A stretch of DNA of 64,000 nucleotides from Diphasiastrum complanatum (lineage: Eukaryota; Streptophyta; Lycopodiopsida; Lycopodiales; Lycopodiaceae). The stretch spans positions 15,896,715-15,960,714 of the forward strand of contig CM055092.1 of NCBI GenBank assembly GCA_029204225.1, read 5' to 3'. The notes below the pieces were generated by a model. The model was given only the letters and a program-made list of their open reading frames with translations, made no database searches and had not been told where the DNA came from. Made by a program: the position numbers and the translations under genes. Shown here one piece after another: positions 38,226 to 49,796 of this stretch (positions are counted from its first letter, which is position 1; every line of letters begins with the position of its first letter).

Positions 38226-38528
38226 CGGAATCGGTAGTCCAGCGTATTCAAAATCAGCCCCTGATGATTTAAATGGGAAATAATCAGCCTATCCAAATAA
38301 ATTGTCAAATTTTTTTCATATAATGTCCAAACTAGAAATTATTGGTTTTCTGCATTCATACATTAAAAATTTACTGGAATCGGTATCGGAATCGGTAGTT
38401 CAGCCTATTCTAAAATTCAGCCCCTGATGATTCAAATGGGAAATAATCAGCCTATTCAAAAAAAATTGTCAAATTTTTTGCATATAATGTCAAAACTAGA
38501 AATTATTGATTTTCTGTATTCATACATT
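38226..38528. repeat. 140-bp direct duplication with GGAATCGGTA words
   Basis: 38226-38364 and 38387-38528 are close copies, both beginning CGGAATCGGTAGT and ending TTCATACATT, separated by 22 bases that contain another GGAATCGGTAT. They lie in a MAP1 intron. Confidence 0.85.
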
Positions 38529-39040
38529 TGGCATGAACAAAATCTAGTGGGGTTTATGGTTTGGGGCTCAAGAATCACATAGCTTTACAACCCTCCCACC
38601 TGCCACCCCCCAGGCAGATTTTTTGATAATATCAATCTCTGTTGTCTATTGAATCTCTCTAGAGCATGGGAGCTTCATAGCAGAAGCACTTCCAACTAAT
38701 GACACTTGCAACGTATTTAAGGATAACTTTTATTACAAGACTAAATGTACTTGAGAAACAAGGGAACGACAAAAAAATCGCATCTGGATTTCACAATGCA
38801 CATTCTAGTATAAGATAGATCAATTTCTATCTTCACCTAGGTGAACAAATATTAAGAATCAATAGCCCTTGAACATTCCTTCGATTCATAGCGTACGAAA
38901 CGGCCACATATGAAATGTCATTTTCGCACGTATTTTCATTTTTGTTTTTTATTTGTTTGATACGTTTTTTCTTTTTCTGTAACCCCTCCCCCTAAGGGAT
39001 TCATGTTCCATCCCAGCTGCCTGGTAGGGAGGGGGGAAGT
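38529..39040. other. No gene seen
   Basis: Intronic AT-rich sequence of MAP1 without a recognisable element. Confidence 0.4.
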
Positions 39041-39044
39041 TGGT

Positions 39045-39240
39045 AAATCTCAGGCATCAAACACTTTGGTCAGGAGAAGAATACGTTGAATCAAACCACA
39101 GTTCCGTGCGACAAACGACAGATCAATCTCAGGCATCAAACAATCTGAATATGTTGCATCTAACCACAGTAGTGTGCATCAAACCACATATCTGTAGCTT
39201 CAAACCACAGTTCTGTGCATCAAACCATAGTTCCGATAGT
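39045..39240. repeat. Imperfect GCATCAAACCACAGTTCTGT repeats
   Basis: At least six degenerate copies of a roughly 20-base unit (GCATCAAACCACAGTTC and variants). Intronic. Confidence 0.65.
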
Positions 39241-40383
39241 TACCAAATGGCTGTGATGGAATGAATTTCACTAGAATTGCTACTTTTTGGGCTCATCACT
39301 GTTTGGGTGTCGCTTGGCTGGAATGGATCAATGAGTCGCAAGTTCATCGGGGTGTGGCGAGAGGGGGCTGTTCCTGACCTAACAAAAGAATGTCACTTTT
39401 TGGATTGCTGGGCTCATTATTCTTGTAGTGACCGCTATTTCCATCCCATATAAAGACTACGTCTTTCTAACACTGTTCCGTACATACAAAACAGAATACG
39501 TACCTTGTGAATGGAATCGTATGAGGAAAAGGCACGTAAGGATGTTCTATGCTTCAAATATACTGATTTTTCCAGTTGCAATGCTTTGCTAATTACGATA
39601 TATAAATGCATTCACACCAACAAAGCACCAAAATCACAATTAAACACAAACACCGATTTCTTTATTTCAGTTTCCTAAACATTGCCAAAATTTCATTCTC
39701 CCCACTTACTCTAGTTCTAAGTCTTTCCAATTTCAAGCATGGGCTCCCAAAATAGAGAGGAGATACCGACATTCTCGTAAACATGTCCCAAAATTGTAAA
39801 ACTAGAAATAGAATTGATCGAACGTACGGTTGTAGATATGCAACTTTCCCTAACCAAAGCTCGTCATTTTTATATTTAAAAAACGGAAACGCGAAGAATG
39901 GTATGGTGCACATCTACTTAAATGAGATGGGTTATAAGAACTTAAAGGTTTAGAAGATCGCTATGAAGCTTGAAGTTCTTGGACAAACACACAACTACTG
40001 TATCACATGCATAAAGATAAAAACAAACCTCACAAAACTCGAAGCTCCCTGTAAACCGTGTCTAGAGTGGTAGTTGATTGACGCTGTAGTTATTAGCGAA
40101 AGTTCATTTATAATCCAGTCTTTAATGCTCATACCCAGCCATTTTGAGAGGGCATTCAAAACTTTCAAATGACTCGATACAATATAAGAAAACTTGAAAC
40201 TTGATTGTACCTGCTGAAATGGTGGCTTCATGTACAGCTTTGTCAATTTCATCAGTTGTAATCCCTGGTCTGATTACTCTAGCTGCTGCATCTAGCACTT
40301 CTCGAGTAACCTATAAGAAAGTAACAAGTTTGAACATGCATAACATACATGGACATGCATTTGAATCATGTAATATCTGAAAT

Positions 40384-40384
<1 letters not shown>

Positions 40385-40421
<37 letters not shown>

Positions 40422-40478
40422 TTTATTAACATCTGTGAGGTACCAGAGCTACATAAGACTAAAAAGTACATATCAAGT
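40385..40478 (-). mobile_element. LINE 3' end, 5'-truncated copy 3
   Basis: On the minus strand CTTGATATGTAC, then AGTCTTATGTAGC, then GATGTTAATAAATCT and a (CT)n tail (interrupted by TTT). It matches the last 60 bases of the LINE at 6519-6590 with its CT tail. It lies in the MAP1 intron between 40310 and 40847. The hairpin is not preserved cleanly. Confidence 0.6.
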
Positions 40479-43009
40479 GCGTGTCGCGTGGTTTTAAGTA
40501 ATTAATAACAAGACATCTCTGAAGGATTCCTTGGTCAGAAAACTTTTAATTAAGCCTGACGCAAATTCGCATAGAAGATCAAATGTGTAATTAAATCACA
40601 TGATTCATTCCAATAAAAACAAAAAAGATGCATAAGCCTGCTTATGAAACAAGTATAGATCAAGTGCACCTAGAATTTAATAAACTTTTAGATCTTAAAT
40701 TGTGTAAAGGACCTAACTAATGACTTCTACAAAAGGTGAAATTGTGGTCACAAGAGAAAAAGAAACAATATGAAACATATCGTGCCTGAGATGACCTTTC
40801 CAAATAGATAATCTTGTCCTGAATAACTAGTACCGTCAGAACATACCTTGCATGTTTCACGCATTCTCTCAATCTGCTCGGAACTCTTAATCTGCACAAA
40901 ATAGACCATACAGATTCAATTGCAAATTGCAACATGTTCCTTCAATACATTTTTGGACAATGATATAATAAAATCAAAGGCATATTAGTTTCTTACATGA
41001 CTCTGTATCAACAGAATAGGAAATAGGTCTGTCCTTGTTACTTGATACAAACCTCTACACTGTTTTGCCACTCGCTAACAGGTTCTTCCTTAGGCCTTCC
41101 CTGCAGGCACAGTCACGATCAATGTTGTTTTATCAGATAAGTACTCATGAACATGTTGCACAAAAATCCTTCAAATGACCTGGAAAACTTCGCCTATATC
41201 TTGAAAGGGGAAGGATGAATAATTTTGTTGCTTCCAACTCTTACATCTGAGGCCCAATCTGGTCTTGCAATTTTGTCTGGCACAATGCATCTTGGAGAAA
41301 TAGGGTATGGTCTCAAAGGTCTGCAGATCCGAAAATGTTAAAGAGACGGTACAAATATTAATGTCAATCAACCGGCCAAGTAATTTAGGTGCAACAAAAT
41401 TTAAGCTTTATGTATGAAAACAAAACACTGGATGATTCAAACACTAAAACAAATCATCCTGATGAAAAACCTCGCAAAATTTAGAAAAAAATCTTGAAGT
41501 CGGGACATTCATCAGCAGATGCATACCGGCTGATGTAGAATGAAAGTCCAAAGATATGATTTTACCCTGTCCAATCAAAGAAAAGAAGCTGTGCAATTCG
41601 CGCTTGTCCTTTGCGAATGCAATACCTCCATCCTCGAGATAAAGCATCCGCTACACAAATGTCAGAAGAGTTCTTTTCGCCCTCAGCATCACTTACTTTA
41701 ACATGTGAAAGTTTATGTGACACCCAAGCAGCCTTGAAACAAATCTGTGAACTGATCATACAGCAAATGCCGATTAACTGTTTCATCCTCTAAATCCTAC
41801 GTTATAAAGCATAATGTGTTTCAAATTCAAATATTTGAAACTAAAATCAAAGCTTCATCAAAGTTATAAAACCTAGCAGACAGACATTGATTCCAATTTG
41901 TAGACTGACAGGCAAAAGGGGACAACTGCACCTTCCAGATACTAATTGAGTTGTCCTTAGAAAGTCTATGGAAACTGCAACAAGAACGAAATTTTAGCCC
42001 ATGGAAATTTTCCATTTCTAAAACTTTCTTCAAAGGAAAATCCTTCCATTACTTGCCTCAATTTCAAATACTATTGAACTGTCCTGAGGTAGCTCACAAG
42101 AAGTACATTGGTTGAGAAAGAGCATTTCAATTTTCTATGATACCAATTAGACATGTATTTCATCCACCTTTTTGGGGGCCTATCCAAGATAGTAATTAAC
42201 CAAGTGAATGGTGTTCTGCTCTACATACACTGCCCAATGTGAGATGGAACGGCTTGAACGTAGCCAAGAGGGTCCACTGAAAATGGTGTCGGTATCTATA
42301 ATGAACTGATGATTAAGAGCAGTAGTGTCGTGATTATTATTCTTTATGCTATATGTCCAAGTGTGATCAAACAACCCAGAGGCAAGAAAAAGGGCCTTCT
42401 ACCAGCATGCCCCAGTCGAGGGACTGATAGTTGATGTTATGTTTATTGAGTTTAACTTGGTGCAACTACATGTGAGTAGGATACGACATAGCTTCTCTGA
42501 TGAATTGTTCAGTTTACAGCTTAAGACGATCCCAAAAGAGAAGAAATATATACTCACTGCTTAAAAACCCATTCCAACCCTTTACAGTCAGAATGCTGTA
42601 CGTTCCAGACTGTACTAGGTTGGAACATTACTTTTTTTTTAACATAATGTGATAGATGTTGATGCCCACAACGTCTCTACTTTTGTTGATAGTCATAAAT
42701 GTTATGCTTACATGGCAAATTTCCCTTGGGCAGGACAGTCAGCTCTACTACTGTATGCTTGAAGGTCAAGATTGCAGATTAACCATATATTGCTTTCTTA
42801 CTGCATGCATTTTTATCAGCACTCAGGCTCTGTCACAACTTCGTTTTAAATTAATTTAAAGCCATAGGCAACCCATTGATCTTTGCAAGTTGAAGTGACT
42901 TCAGCTCACGTTCTTTGTACTACTAAAATTTTGCATGATGTCCCATATTATTTTGGGAAACTTTTATCAGACACGGATTTCACTTAGCTATTATTATGTT
43001 AGTCTGAGC

Positions 43010-43505
43010 ATTTGATAGGTTTTAACATTATAAAGCCCTCAACCAAGAATTCGAACTAAGCAACCCACAAACAAGCAACACAAGGGAATCAGATGGTGGA
43101 CAAACTGACCCAACCAAACCTAGATCTTATGGATCTAGCCCCCAAGCTATGACTCAATCTATCATAAGGGAAGGAGGAATCACACCAGCAGCATGTTGCA
43201 ACCAATCACTCAATCAAGCATACACTAGTGAGAGCCCAATGGGTATACTTGTACCCTCTAAGGCCCATGCACCACTAGTAGTACACTGCGACACCTTTGC
43301 AGCCTAACTGGGCCACGTCATCCAGTTCCCCTATGACTCACTGATAGACCCATAATAGTCCACCATCATGGCCTCTAACCATTAATTATGACAATATACA
43401 CTTGAGGGCCCCAAACCCCTCATAATCGTAATGAGCTTACGGGTCGAGGTAGACCTGTTGACCTCTAACGGGATAAACAATCCAAGATCACTCGTGGGCA
43501 TGACA
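43010..43505 (-). repeat. 3' LTR of gypsy copy B
   Basis: Begins TGTCATGCCCAC at 43505 (minus strand) directly after a purine-rich tract. The first 100 bases align with an LTR-like scrap at 26755-26860 in copy A (TGTCATGCCCACG, GGGGTTGGGGCTCTCA). The far end near 43010 is an estimate. Confidence 0.6.
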
Positions 43506-44162
43506 TTCGTCCCCCCTTATTCAAGTTCTGACCTCAGAAAAAAAAAAAACTAGGGAAGTTCCTTTTCAGGCTACCTTCCTGTTCCTAGGAGTCATCATCG
43601 TCTGTGCGACCCTTCCTTCGAACCAGATGCTCGATAACTATAGGATTCCTCAATCGTTTAGTTCTTGTATCCAGGATCCTTTCAGGTTCAAGTTGAGTCA
43701 GAGCTGATGATTCATCCAACAAGTCCAATTGGTTTCCAGAACCAAGATGTTCCCCTTCACCAGAACCCAGGTGCGCCTTGCGTTCCTTCCGGGAGATCCA
43801 ATTGGTAAGCCAAGGATTAAATCTTTTTCAAGTTTTATAACTAGCGGACAATTTGTAATGCCTGCCGGTATGCATTACACTAGAATCCTTCGGAATTTGC
43901 AAATACACCCAATCCCCCACTTGAAAGTCTCGAGGCGATCTTTCCAGATTAGCGTAATGTCGGTCCCTATCCTGAGCACTCTAGACATTCTCATGTGCTA
44001 TATGTAGCATTTATTGCATATCGTGCGAGAAATATGCTACTTTCTGAAACTTGATCGTACGAGTCTCTACCACAATGGGTGATCTAGGCTCAAAACCATA
44101 CATAAGCATGAACGGGCTACTACTCGTCGGTAGCCGAATGCTTACTACTATTATAGGCAAAC

Positions 44163-44926
44163 TCAATCAAGGACAGATACTTCTCCCAATGAGATTGCCG
44201 TTGGGAAACATACAGCTCGAAGCATTTGTTCCATTGTCTCATTTGTCCTTTCCGTCAAGCCATCCGTCTCGGGATGATCAGAAGAACTCAAGCTCAGTGT
44301 CGTTTCTAGTTTAGAGAACACGACCAACCAAAAGTGAACGGTGAACCTCGGATTGCGATCGCTCACAATGTCACTTGGTAATCCGTAAAGCCCAAAGAGA
44401 CACTCAACAAATATCTGAGCTAAATCAGAAGCCTTCACGGTGGTCTTTTCTGGAATAAACGTAGCCAATTTGGTAAGATGGTCGACCACTACCCAATTTG
44501 CATCATTCTGTTTATTCGCCCGCGGTAACCCAACCACGAAATCCATGGAAATACTATCCCACCTCTTATCTGGGATATCCAATGGATGTAACAATCCACC
44601 AACCTTACGGCATTCGGCCTTATTCAACTGGCATTGGTCACACTTGACGACATAAGTTTCGACAAAGGGCTTAAGTTTTGGCCAATAAAAATCCCTTCGT
44701 ACAAAATCTAGAGTACGATGTATGCCTGGATTCCCCGCACATGGTGAGTCATGACACTCATACAAATATTCTTTTTTATAGCATCCACATCGGGCACACG
44801 AACCTTCCTAAACAACAGTCCATTACGGATAGAGAAGTCATCAACACTCGTTTTATCCTTTCTACCAAACTGATCACCATTTAAATCAATCTCGCTTGAT
44901 GTAACTACTTGAACCCTCTTCCACAT
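44163..44926 (-). pseudogene. Gypsy copy B integrase
   Basis: The main frame (44765-44163) reads HRTLDFVRRDFYWPKLKP, CDQCQLNKAE, WDSISMDFVVGLPR, VVVDHLTKLATFIPEKT, FGLYGLPSDIVSDRNPRFT and SDHPETDGLTERTNETMEQM. It therefore keeps the zinc finger and the D,D,E core, with Asp in SMDF and SDRNPRF. The preceding linker (44926-44708) is in another frame. The best-preserved integrase in the window. The end of the protein is in a further frame (44060-43720). Confidence 0.85.
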
Positions 44927-44959
44927 TGGTCCAAAATGCGGGTCTTTCTCACAAAGACC

Positions 44960-45679
44960 TGTTACAGCTTTTACTCCCTCTCCCAGTTGTTTACTGTTTT
45001 TAGTTACAGATGTCCTTTTGTAAGAAAGTGAAATGGCTAAGTCACCGGCCTATGGTGACATTTGTAAATGGCTAAGTCACCTGCTTCTAGTGACACTTGT
45101 AAAAGAAATGTAAATAAAATGGTTATCTGAGTTACTGTGCCTCTGAGTCACATGCCGAGCTTTGGTATAGCGTACTGGGTCATTAATTAGGAGTGGTTGG
45201 ATTGACCACCTATTTTGTAGGAGGGTTGACTGGTCAACTGACACTTGTCCTATGCTCACTGGGACATTTGGTGCAGTGCATGAGTGACCCATGTTAGGGT
45301 TGACCGGTCAAACAGGACACGTGTCATATGCTCGCTAGGACACTTGGTCCAGTGAACGAGTGACACATGTCGATCTACGTGCTTGCCTATGTGTCAGAGT
45401 AAGGCCGAGTGGCGAGCGTCAACTGTGCATGAAATTGCCCGTGTGTCGACGAAAGTGTCAAGGTTAAGGGGTTCTTGAGGGTCATGGATAAGTGAGCCTA
45501 GAGAGAGGTATTCCTCATTGTGATCTATGTAGCAAAGGCTGGGAGGAGACGACATAGCTAGCTCCACTGTGTTTGTGTTTGATGCTATGTGCTTACAGGG
45601 AATCAGAAAATTTTGAAATTGCTAGCGATCAGTGCATGTTTGGACGGGTGTCGGTTAGAAATTCAGGGAGCGCCTGACA
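44960..45679 (+). repeat. Solo LTR inserted in gypsy copy B
   Basis: 720 bp starting TGTTACAGC and ending CGCCTGACA. Directly outside are AGACC (44955-44959) and AGGCC (45680-45684), a 5-bp target duplication with one change. It interrupts copy B between the RNase H end and the integrase linker; copy A is uninterrupted there. No coding region and no primer site inside, hence a solo LTR. Its family was not recognised; strand is a guess. Confidence 0.75.
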
Positions 45680-45734
45680 AGGCCCCTCAGGGGGAGATAA
45701 AAATTTGTGCTGATCTCTATGAAGGAAAGCTCGT

Positions 45735-46450
45735 TTACTTCACCAATTCAGTGGTGCCTTTGATATACCGCACTTCAAAGTCGAATTCTTGCATGAGTTC
45801 TGCCCTTCGGGCCTTATGACCTCTCAAATCATTCTGATTGCAAAAGTATTTTAGAGGTTGGTGATCCGGGTTAACCTCGAATTTATTATCGTACATGTAA
45901 TGCCTCCATGATTTTAATGCATGGATCACCGCAAAAAGCTCTTTTTCTTGCATTGTATACTTGACTTGCGCATCGATTAACTTTTTGCTCTCAAAAGCAA
46001 CAGGCTGGCCCTCCTGTAAGAGAACAGCTCCAATAGTCATATCATTCACGTTTTGGATATGCTATTCTCAAAACGGGAGTTGAGATAATTAGAAGCTTGA
46101 GTCTCCAAAAACTCCCATCCAATTTCTCATTCCATTTAAAGGGAGGGCTTCACCTTCCTTTCCGACTTTTCACCCCTTTCAACAAATTGCTGAGAGGTGC
46201 GGCAATCTTAGAATAGTCCTCTGCAAACTTACGAAAAGATATGGCGAAACCCAATAATGACTTGAGCTCACGGACCGTTTGAAGAATTGGCCATTCTACA
46301 ACCGTCTTTACCTTCTCATCATCAATCTTGATCCCAAAAGAGGTGATCTTATGACCAAGGTAAAGAAGTTCCTTCTTAAAGAGTTCACACTTTGATTCTT
46401 TAGCGTAAAGCTTCTTTTGTCTTAAAAATACATAAGACAGTACGAAGATG
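45735..46450 (-). pseudogene. Gypsy copy B RNase H and RT end
   Basis: MTIGAVLLQEGQPVAFESKK, MQEKELFAVIHALKSWRHYM, PDHQPLKYFCNQNDLRGHKA and ELMQEFDFEVRYIKGTTE give the RNase H. Upstream to 46450 RT remnants (KFAEDYSKIAAPL, LLKGVKSRKG) lie in shifted frames. Confidence 0.85.
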
Positions 46451-46504
46451 CTTTACTTGCTCTTTTAGTGTTTTACTATAGATCAAAATATCATCTAAAA
46501 ACAC

Positions 46505-46835
46505 ACACCAAAGAGGGTCTACAGAGACAGTTGGATTGCTTGCAGGAGTTTTGTACCAGATGGGGCCTAGGGGTGAACATTGGGAAGACCAAGGTTATGG
46601 TCTTCAACACTTCTCGAGCATTCATGCAGCAACAGGAGCTTACTTTCAATACATATTAGTATTATGCACGCACACACACACTTTCATTATCATTTTCACA
46701 TTTATCTTGGTTTGTACTAGATACTTCTCTATTACAGTTCCGGAGACGTTTTTATGTGCTCCCATTGTTGCCACATACTTGACATGTACTCCATAGGTCT
46801 TATATGCCTTTTGGCATGGAAAAGACATTTATAAA

Positions 46836-46910
<75 letters not shown>
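46505..46910 (+). mobile_element. LINE copy 2, truncated
   Basis: Encodes KEGLQRQLDCLQEFCTRWGL and GVNIGKTKVMVFN, the RT stretch after the catalytic motif, like KTREGLQLHLDALHSFC in copy 1. It then jumps to the 3' UTR with the hairpin ATGCC-TTTT-GGCAT (46804-46817), AAAGACATTTATAAAGCTTT and a (CT)n tail (46838-46910). It abuts gypsy copy B. Confidence 0.8.
46838..46910. repeat. (CT)n tail of LINE copy 2
   Basis: About 36 CT units after AAAGCTTT. Confidence 0.9.
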
Positions 46911-46912
<2 letters not shown>

Positions 46913-48222
46913 AGTCTTCATGGATGAATGATCTTCTACCTGGTTTCCTATTCCGTTGAATACTACTATCTTGTATTACGTAAAGTATCTTCACAGAGGT
47001 ATCAACCTACCTTTGGGCAGCCAAAGAAATCATCTCTTTTGCTTCTGTTTTGAAGCACCATTGTTCTTTCTCAATTTACAGTCGAATTTCCTGGCAATAA
47101 GACGAGTTTTTGCAAGCAGATTCAGCACAAGTCCACAAGGCGTACCTTGCACGTTTTGGACAGCCATGGAGCGCTGATCCAACTGACCTTCTAGGTGCAT
47201 TTTTTTTTCTGTGAAAGCATGCATTTATGCCAGCAACCAAGGGCACATTTTCCTACGTTTGTAATAACCAGTAGGGTGGCCCATTTTCTGCCAGACTTCC
47301 AGTGACCGTTCTACCTATGGTTCGAACAGCCTATTCCAAAGACAATCTTCTCTGTGATTTGAACGTACTTTCGGATATTTACAGAGAGGCATATTTCTAC
47401 TCAGGCATCAACAACTTCACCCACGATTGTGGACAGAAATTCTGCTAGCCATAGATAATCATTGCGCATTTGGGTGCAGTATCAGCCAGCAACGCAATGC
47501 ATGTCAGATCGGTAACAATGATACCCACTTTCCAACAATGTTATGACTACAGAGTTATTTCATTACAACCATTATTTGATGCATTGGGTTGCCATTTTGC
47601 AGAACCAGTCGGCCAGATTTAGGTTGTTCTATAAAGTTATGAGACTTAATGCAGGCTTGCTACCAAAACAGAGGTAGGTAGGTAAAACAGAATAGTGATT
47701 GTCAATGATGGTCTCAGAAATAGGCTTGTCCCTTCTAACATTTCTTTTGCCACCGTAAAGTCAAGCTAGCAGGTCACATAACAAAAGGTTTTTTGCTACC
47801 ATGACATCACAAACCTTACATTTTCAAAAAATGTAAACCTAAACATAAATAACAAGAGCATTTTTGCAGTACTCAAAAATATTATAAACCTTAATAAGTC
47901 AAAGTTTCATTATACCAGAAAGCAGCATTAGCTTGTGGCAGCTTCAACTCTAAGCATTTTGGGCACCTACATCCAAATATTTAAGAATGTATTCAGCCAC
48001 ACACTTGTAAAATTGATGCTGCATACAAAATCAAAATACATTATTTTCATCAACTCTGCAGAAAGAAAATCCTGTCCAAGCCTCACACCCATTAAGAGAG
48101 ATTCTCTTTCTCACTTTGTGGAACAAGTGAAAGTCTCCTTCTCCACATAATAATGCTTAAACAGAAACCACTAGCCTTGACTCAAAATTTTGAATTTTAA
48201 GTTTAAAACATCTTTGCATCCA
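46911..48222. other. MAP1 intron 1 remainder, no gene seen
   Basis: AT-rich DNA with short open frames only; no recognisable element. Confidence 0.4.
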
Positions 48223-48699
48223 TTAGCAAACATAAGACCTCATCAGAACACATGAACCCAGGTGGAAGATAACTGAGCAAAAAATATTTTGAAGTAGGAT
48301 TAAATGACTTTTCAACATAGATATAGTGTGAAAACAAAGTGGAAAGAAGCCCAACTGAAAATGAGCCGGCTTGCTACATTGCAAGCACGCAAGTGTGGGA
48401 TCAGCTATTGTCCGACTCGTAACCTTATCCATTAGCTCTCCTGCTTTTTCCTTTTTCACCTCCATTGCTACAATCTATAAGAGCGTTCCATCCATGTGAA
48501 AGGGGCTCTCCTGGAAGGGGCAAATGTCAAAGCACCGGTAACACTTTTAGATTTGTAAAAATCAGGAAATAAGTGAAATTCAAAAACTAGACAGACAAAA
48601 CTTCCTGAATGGTAGTAGTGCACTAAAGTTTCCTCAATGAAGATGGATTGAGTAGCATTCAGAGGAGGAAACTATGTTTTTTTCCAAACATTTCCATTC

Positions 48700-49393
48700 A
48701 TTATAGGCATAGTTCCCATGGACCGTGGACGTTCATCACGGTTCTTGGAACCGTACGGTGGTTCACTAAGTCTGGTTCCAAGAACCGTGGTGAACCATGG
48801 TAATTAATTAATTAATTTTTTTTTTAGTTCCCACCCCCAAAAACAGCCCAAAGAAAAGCCAAAAAAAGGCCAAAAAAAGCCAAAAAAAACCAGAACTGTT
48901 TAGAGAATTTAATTAAACCACCATAGCATCATAGTTCTTGAGAACCGTGGACGGTTCACCACAGTTCTGAGAACCGTACGGTTCTCAAATTTTTTTGCTG
49001 TGAACCGTGGTGAACCGTGTAGTTAATAATTAATTAATTGATTTTTTTTCTAAGTTCATTTTTTAAAAAATGAGGGCAAAAAATTAATTATTATTTAATT
49101 AATTAATTATGATGAACCGTACCACGGTTCTCAGAGACCCCGGTTCTGAGAATCGTGGGTACTATGCATAGCATATAATTAATTAATTAATTAATGGCAT
49201 TTTTTTTTGCTTCCCACCCCCAAAAACAGCCAAAAAACAGTGAAATGAGGGCCAAAAATCCATGGGAGGGGTTTTGCGGGGAAAATGGCAAAAAAAAAAT
49301 CAATATGGTGCCGGGATTCATGGACCGTGGTATGGTTCACCCCACAGTTCTTGGGACCCACAGTTTTAAGAACCATGGTTCTATGATTATAGG
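48700..49393. mobile_element. hAT-type MITE with 8-bp target duplication
   Basis: The body is 48708-49385 (678 bp). The left end is CATAGTTCCCATGG; the right end read on the minus strand is CATAGAACCATGG. Both sides are flanked by ATTATAGG (48700-48707 and 49386-49393), a perfect 8-bp duplication, the hAT length. The arms consist of many AGAACCGTGG, GGTTCACCACGG and CCGTACGGTTCTC words on both strands. The core has CCCACCCCCAAAAACAGCC twice and (AATT)n tracts. An internal ACTATGCATAG (49161-49171) looks like two element ends back to back, so it may be composite. Non-coding. Confidence 0.8.
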
Positions 49394-49616
49394 TAAGACG
49401 GATATTTTCCACAATCATAATTCTGCAATTATTTAAAATATTAGGAGTATAATTGAGTATCATAGTTCCATAGCGTACGCAATGTCCTTGTTCCATACAG
49501 CACTAGGAAACTTTCCACGTTTTTACAAATTGTAGTCTTTTATGTTGTCAAAAAAATTTAGAAATGCTTAATTTGTTTTCTTTTTAGAAACAAGTAACTG
49601 TGTTGAGTATTTATAT

Positions 49617-49720
49617 CATAGTACCCCATGGTGCCGCCCTCAGACCTGCGGTACCAGGGCGGCACCATAATAATAATATTTTTTATTTTTTTTTATATTT
49701 TCTATTAAAAACCCCTTTTA
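49617..49720. repeat. Palindromic element start, GGTGCCGCCC word
   Basis: Starts CATAGTACCCCATGG, close to the MITE end at 48708. A perfect 13-bp inverted repeat ATGGTGCCGCCCT / AGGGCGGCACCAT (49628-49669) with a 16-base spacer follows, then AT-rich sequence. The other end is not found. Confidence 0.6.
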
Positions 49721-49796
49721 CTAGGGTAATTTAGGGTAAAAAATTCAGAAAAAAAAAAGGGTTAGGGTTTAGAAAAAAGGGGGGACTGTACAAGGG

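Larger units (their letters stand above)
43000..46450 (-). mobile_element. Ty3/gypsy copy B in MAP1 intron 1
   Basis: Minus-strand order: RT end (46450-46050), RNase H (46049-45735), a solo LTR insertion (45679-44960), linker and integrase (44926-44163), integrase C-terminus (44060-43720), purine-rich tract and LTR (43505 to about 43010). The LTR starts TGTCATGCCCACGAG after GGGGGACGAA, a polypurine-like tract. The 5' end is cut off by the LINE remnant at 46505. Same family as copy A. Confidence 0.85.
33762..48465 (-). pseudogene. MAP1: Methionine aminopeptidase type 1 gene, central exons not found
   Basis: Eleven exons on the minus strand, all with GT-AG borders: 48356-48465, 41566-41751, 41245-41320, 41053-41100, 40847-40891, 40211-40310, 38019-38070, 37874-37915, 34305-34374, 34005-34070, 33762-33850. 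They encode an N-terminal zinc-finger start (LACLQCSKPAHF), [129 protein letters not shown] and [20 protein letters not shown]. The enzyme removes initiator Met in the cytosol. Missing are one zinc-finger exon, the last exon and about 78 residues with the two metal-binding Asp between 37874 and 34374. Flanking exons there do not join in phase, so the locus is probably dead unless I overlooked exons. Confidence 0.8.

Noticed and set aside
42040-42110. CTSCELPQDSSIVF on the minus strand as the missing MAP1 zinc-finger exon
   Set aside because: The residues are suggestive and a GC-type donor follows, but no AG acceptor precedes it and the FC.Q end is missing.
49761-49776. GGGTTAGGGTTTAG, telomere-like
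   Set aside because: Fewer than two plant telomere units in an A/G-rich stretch; not an array.
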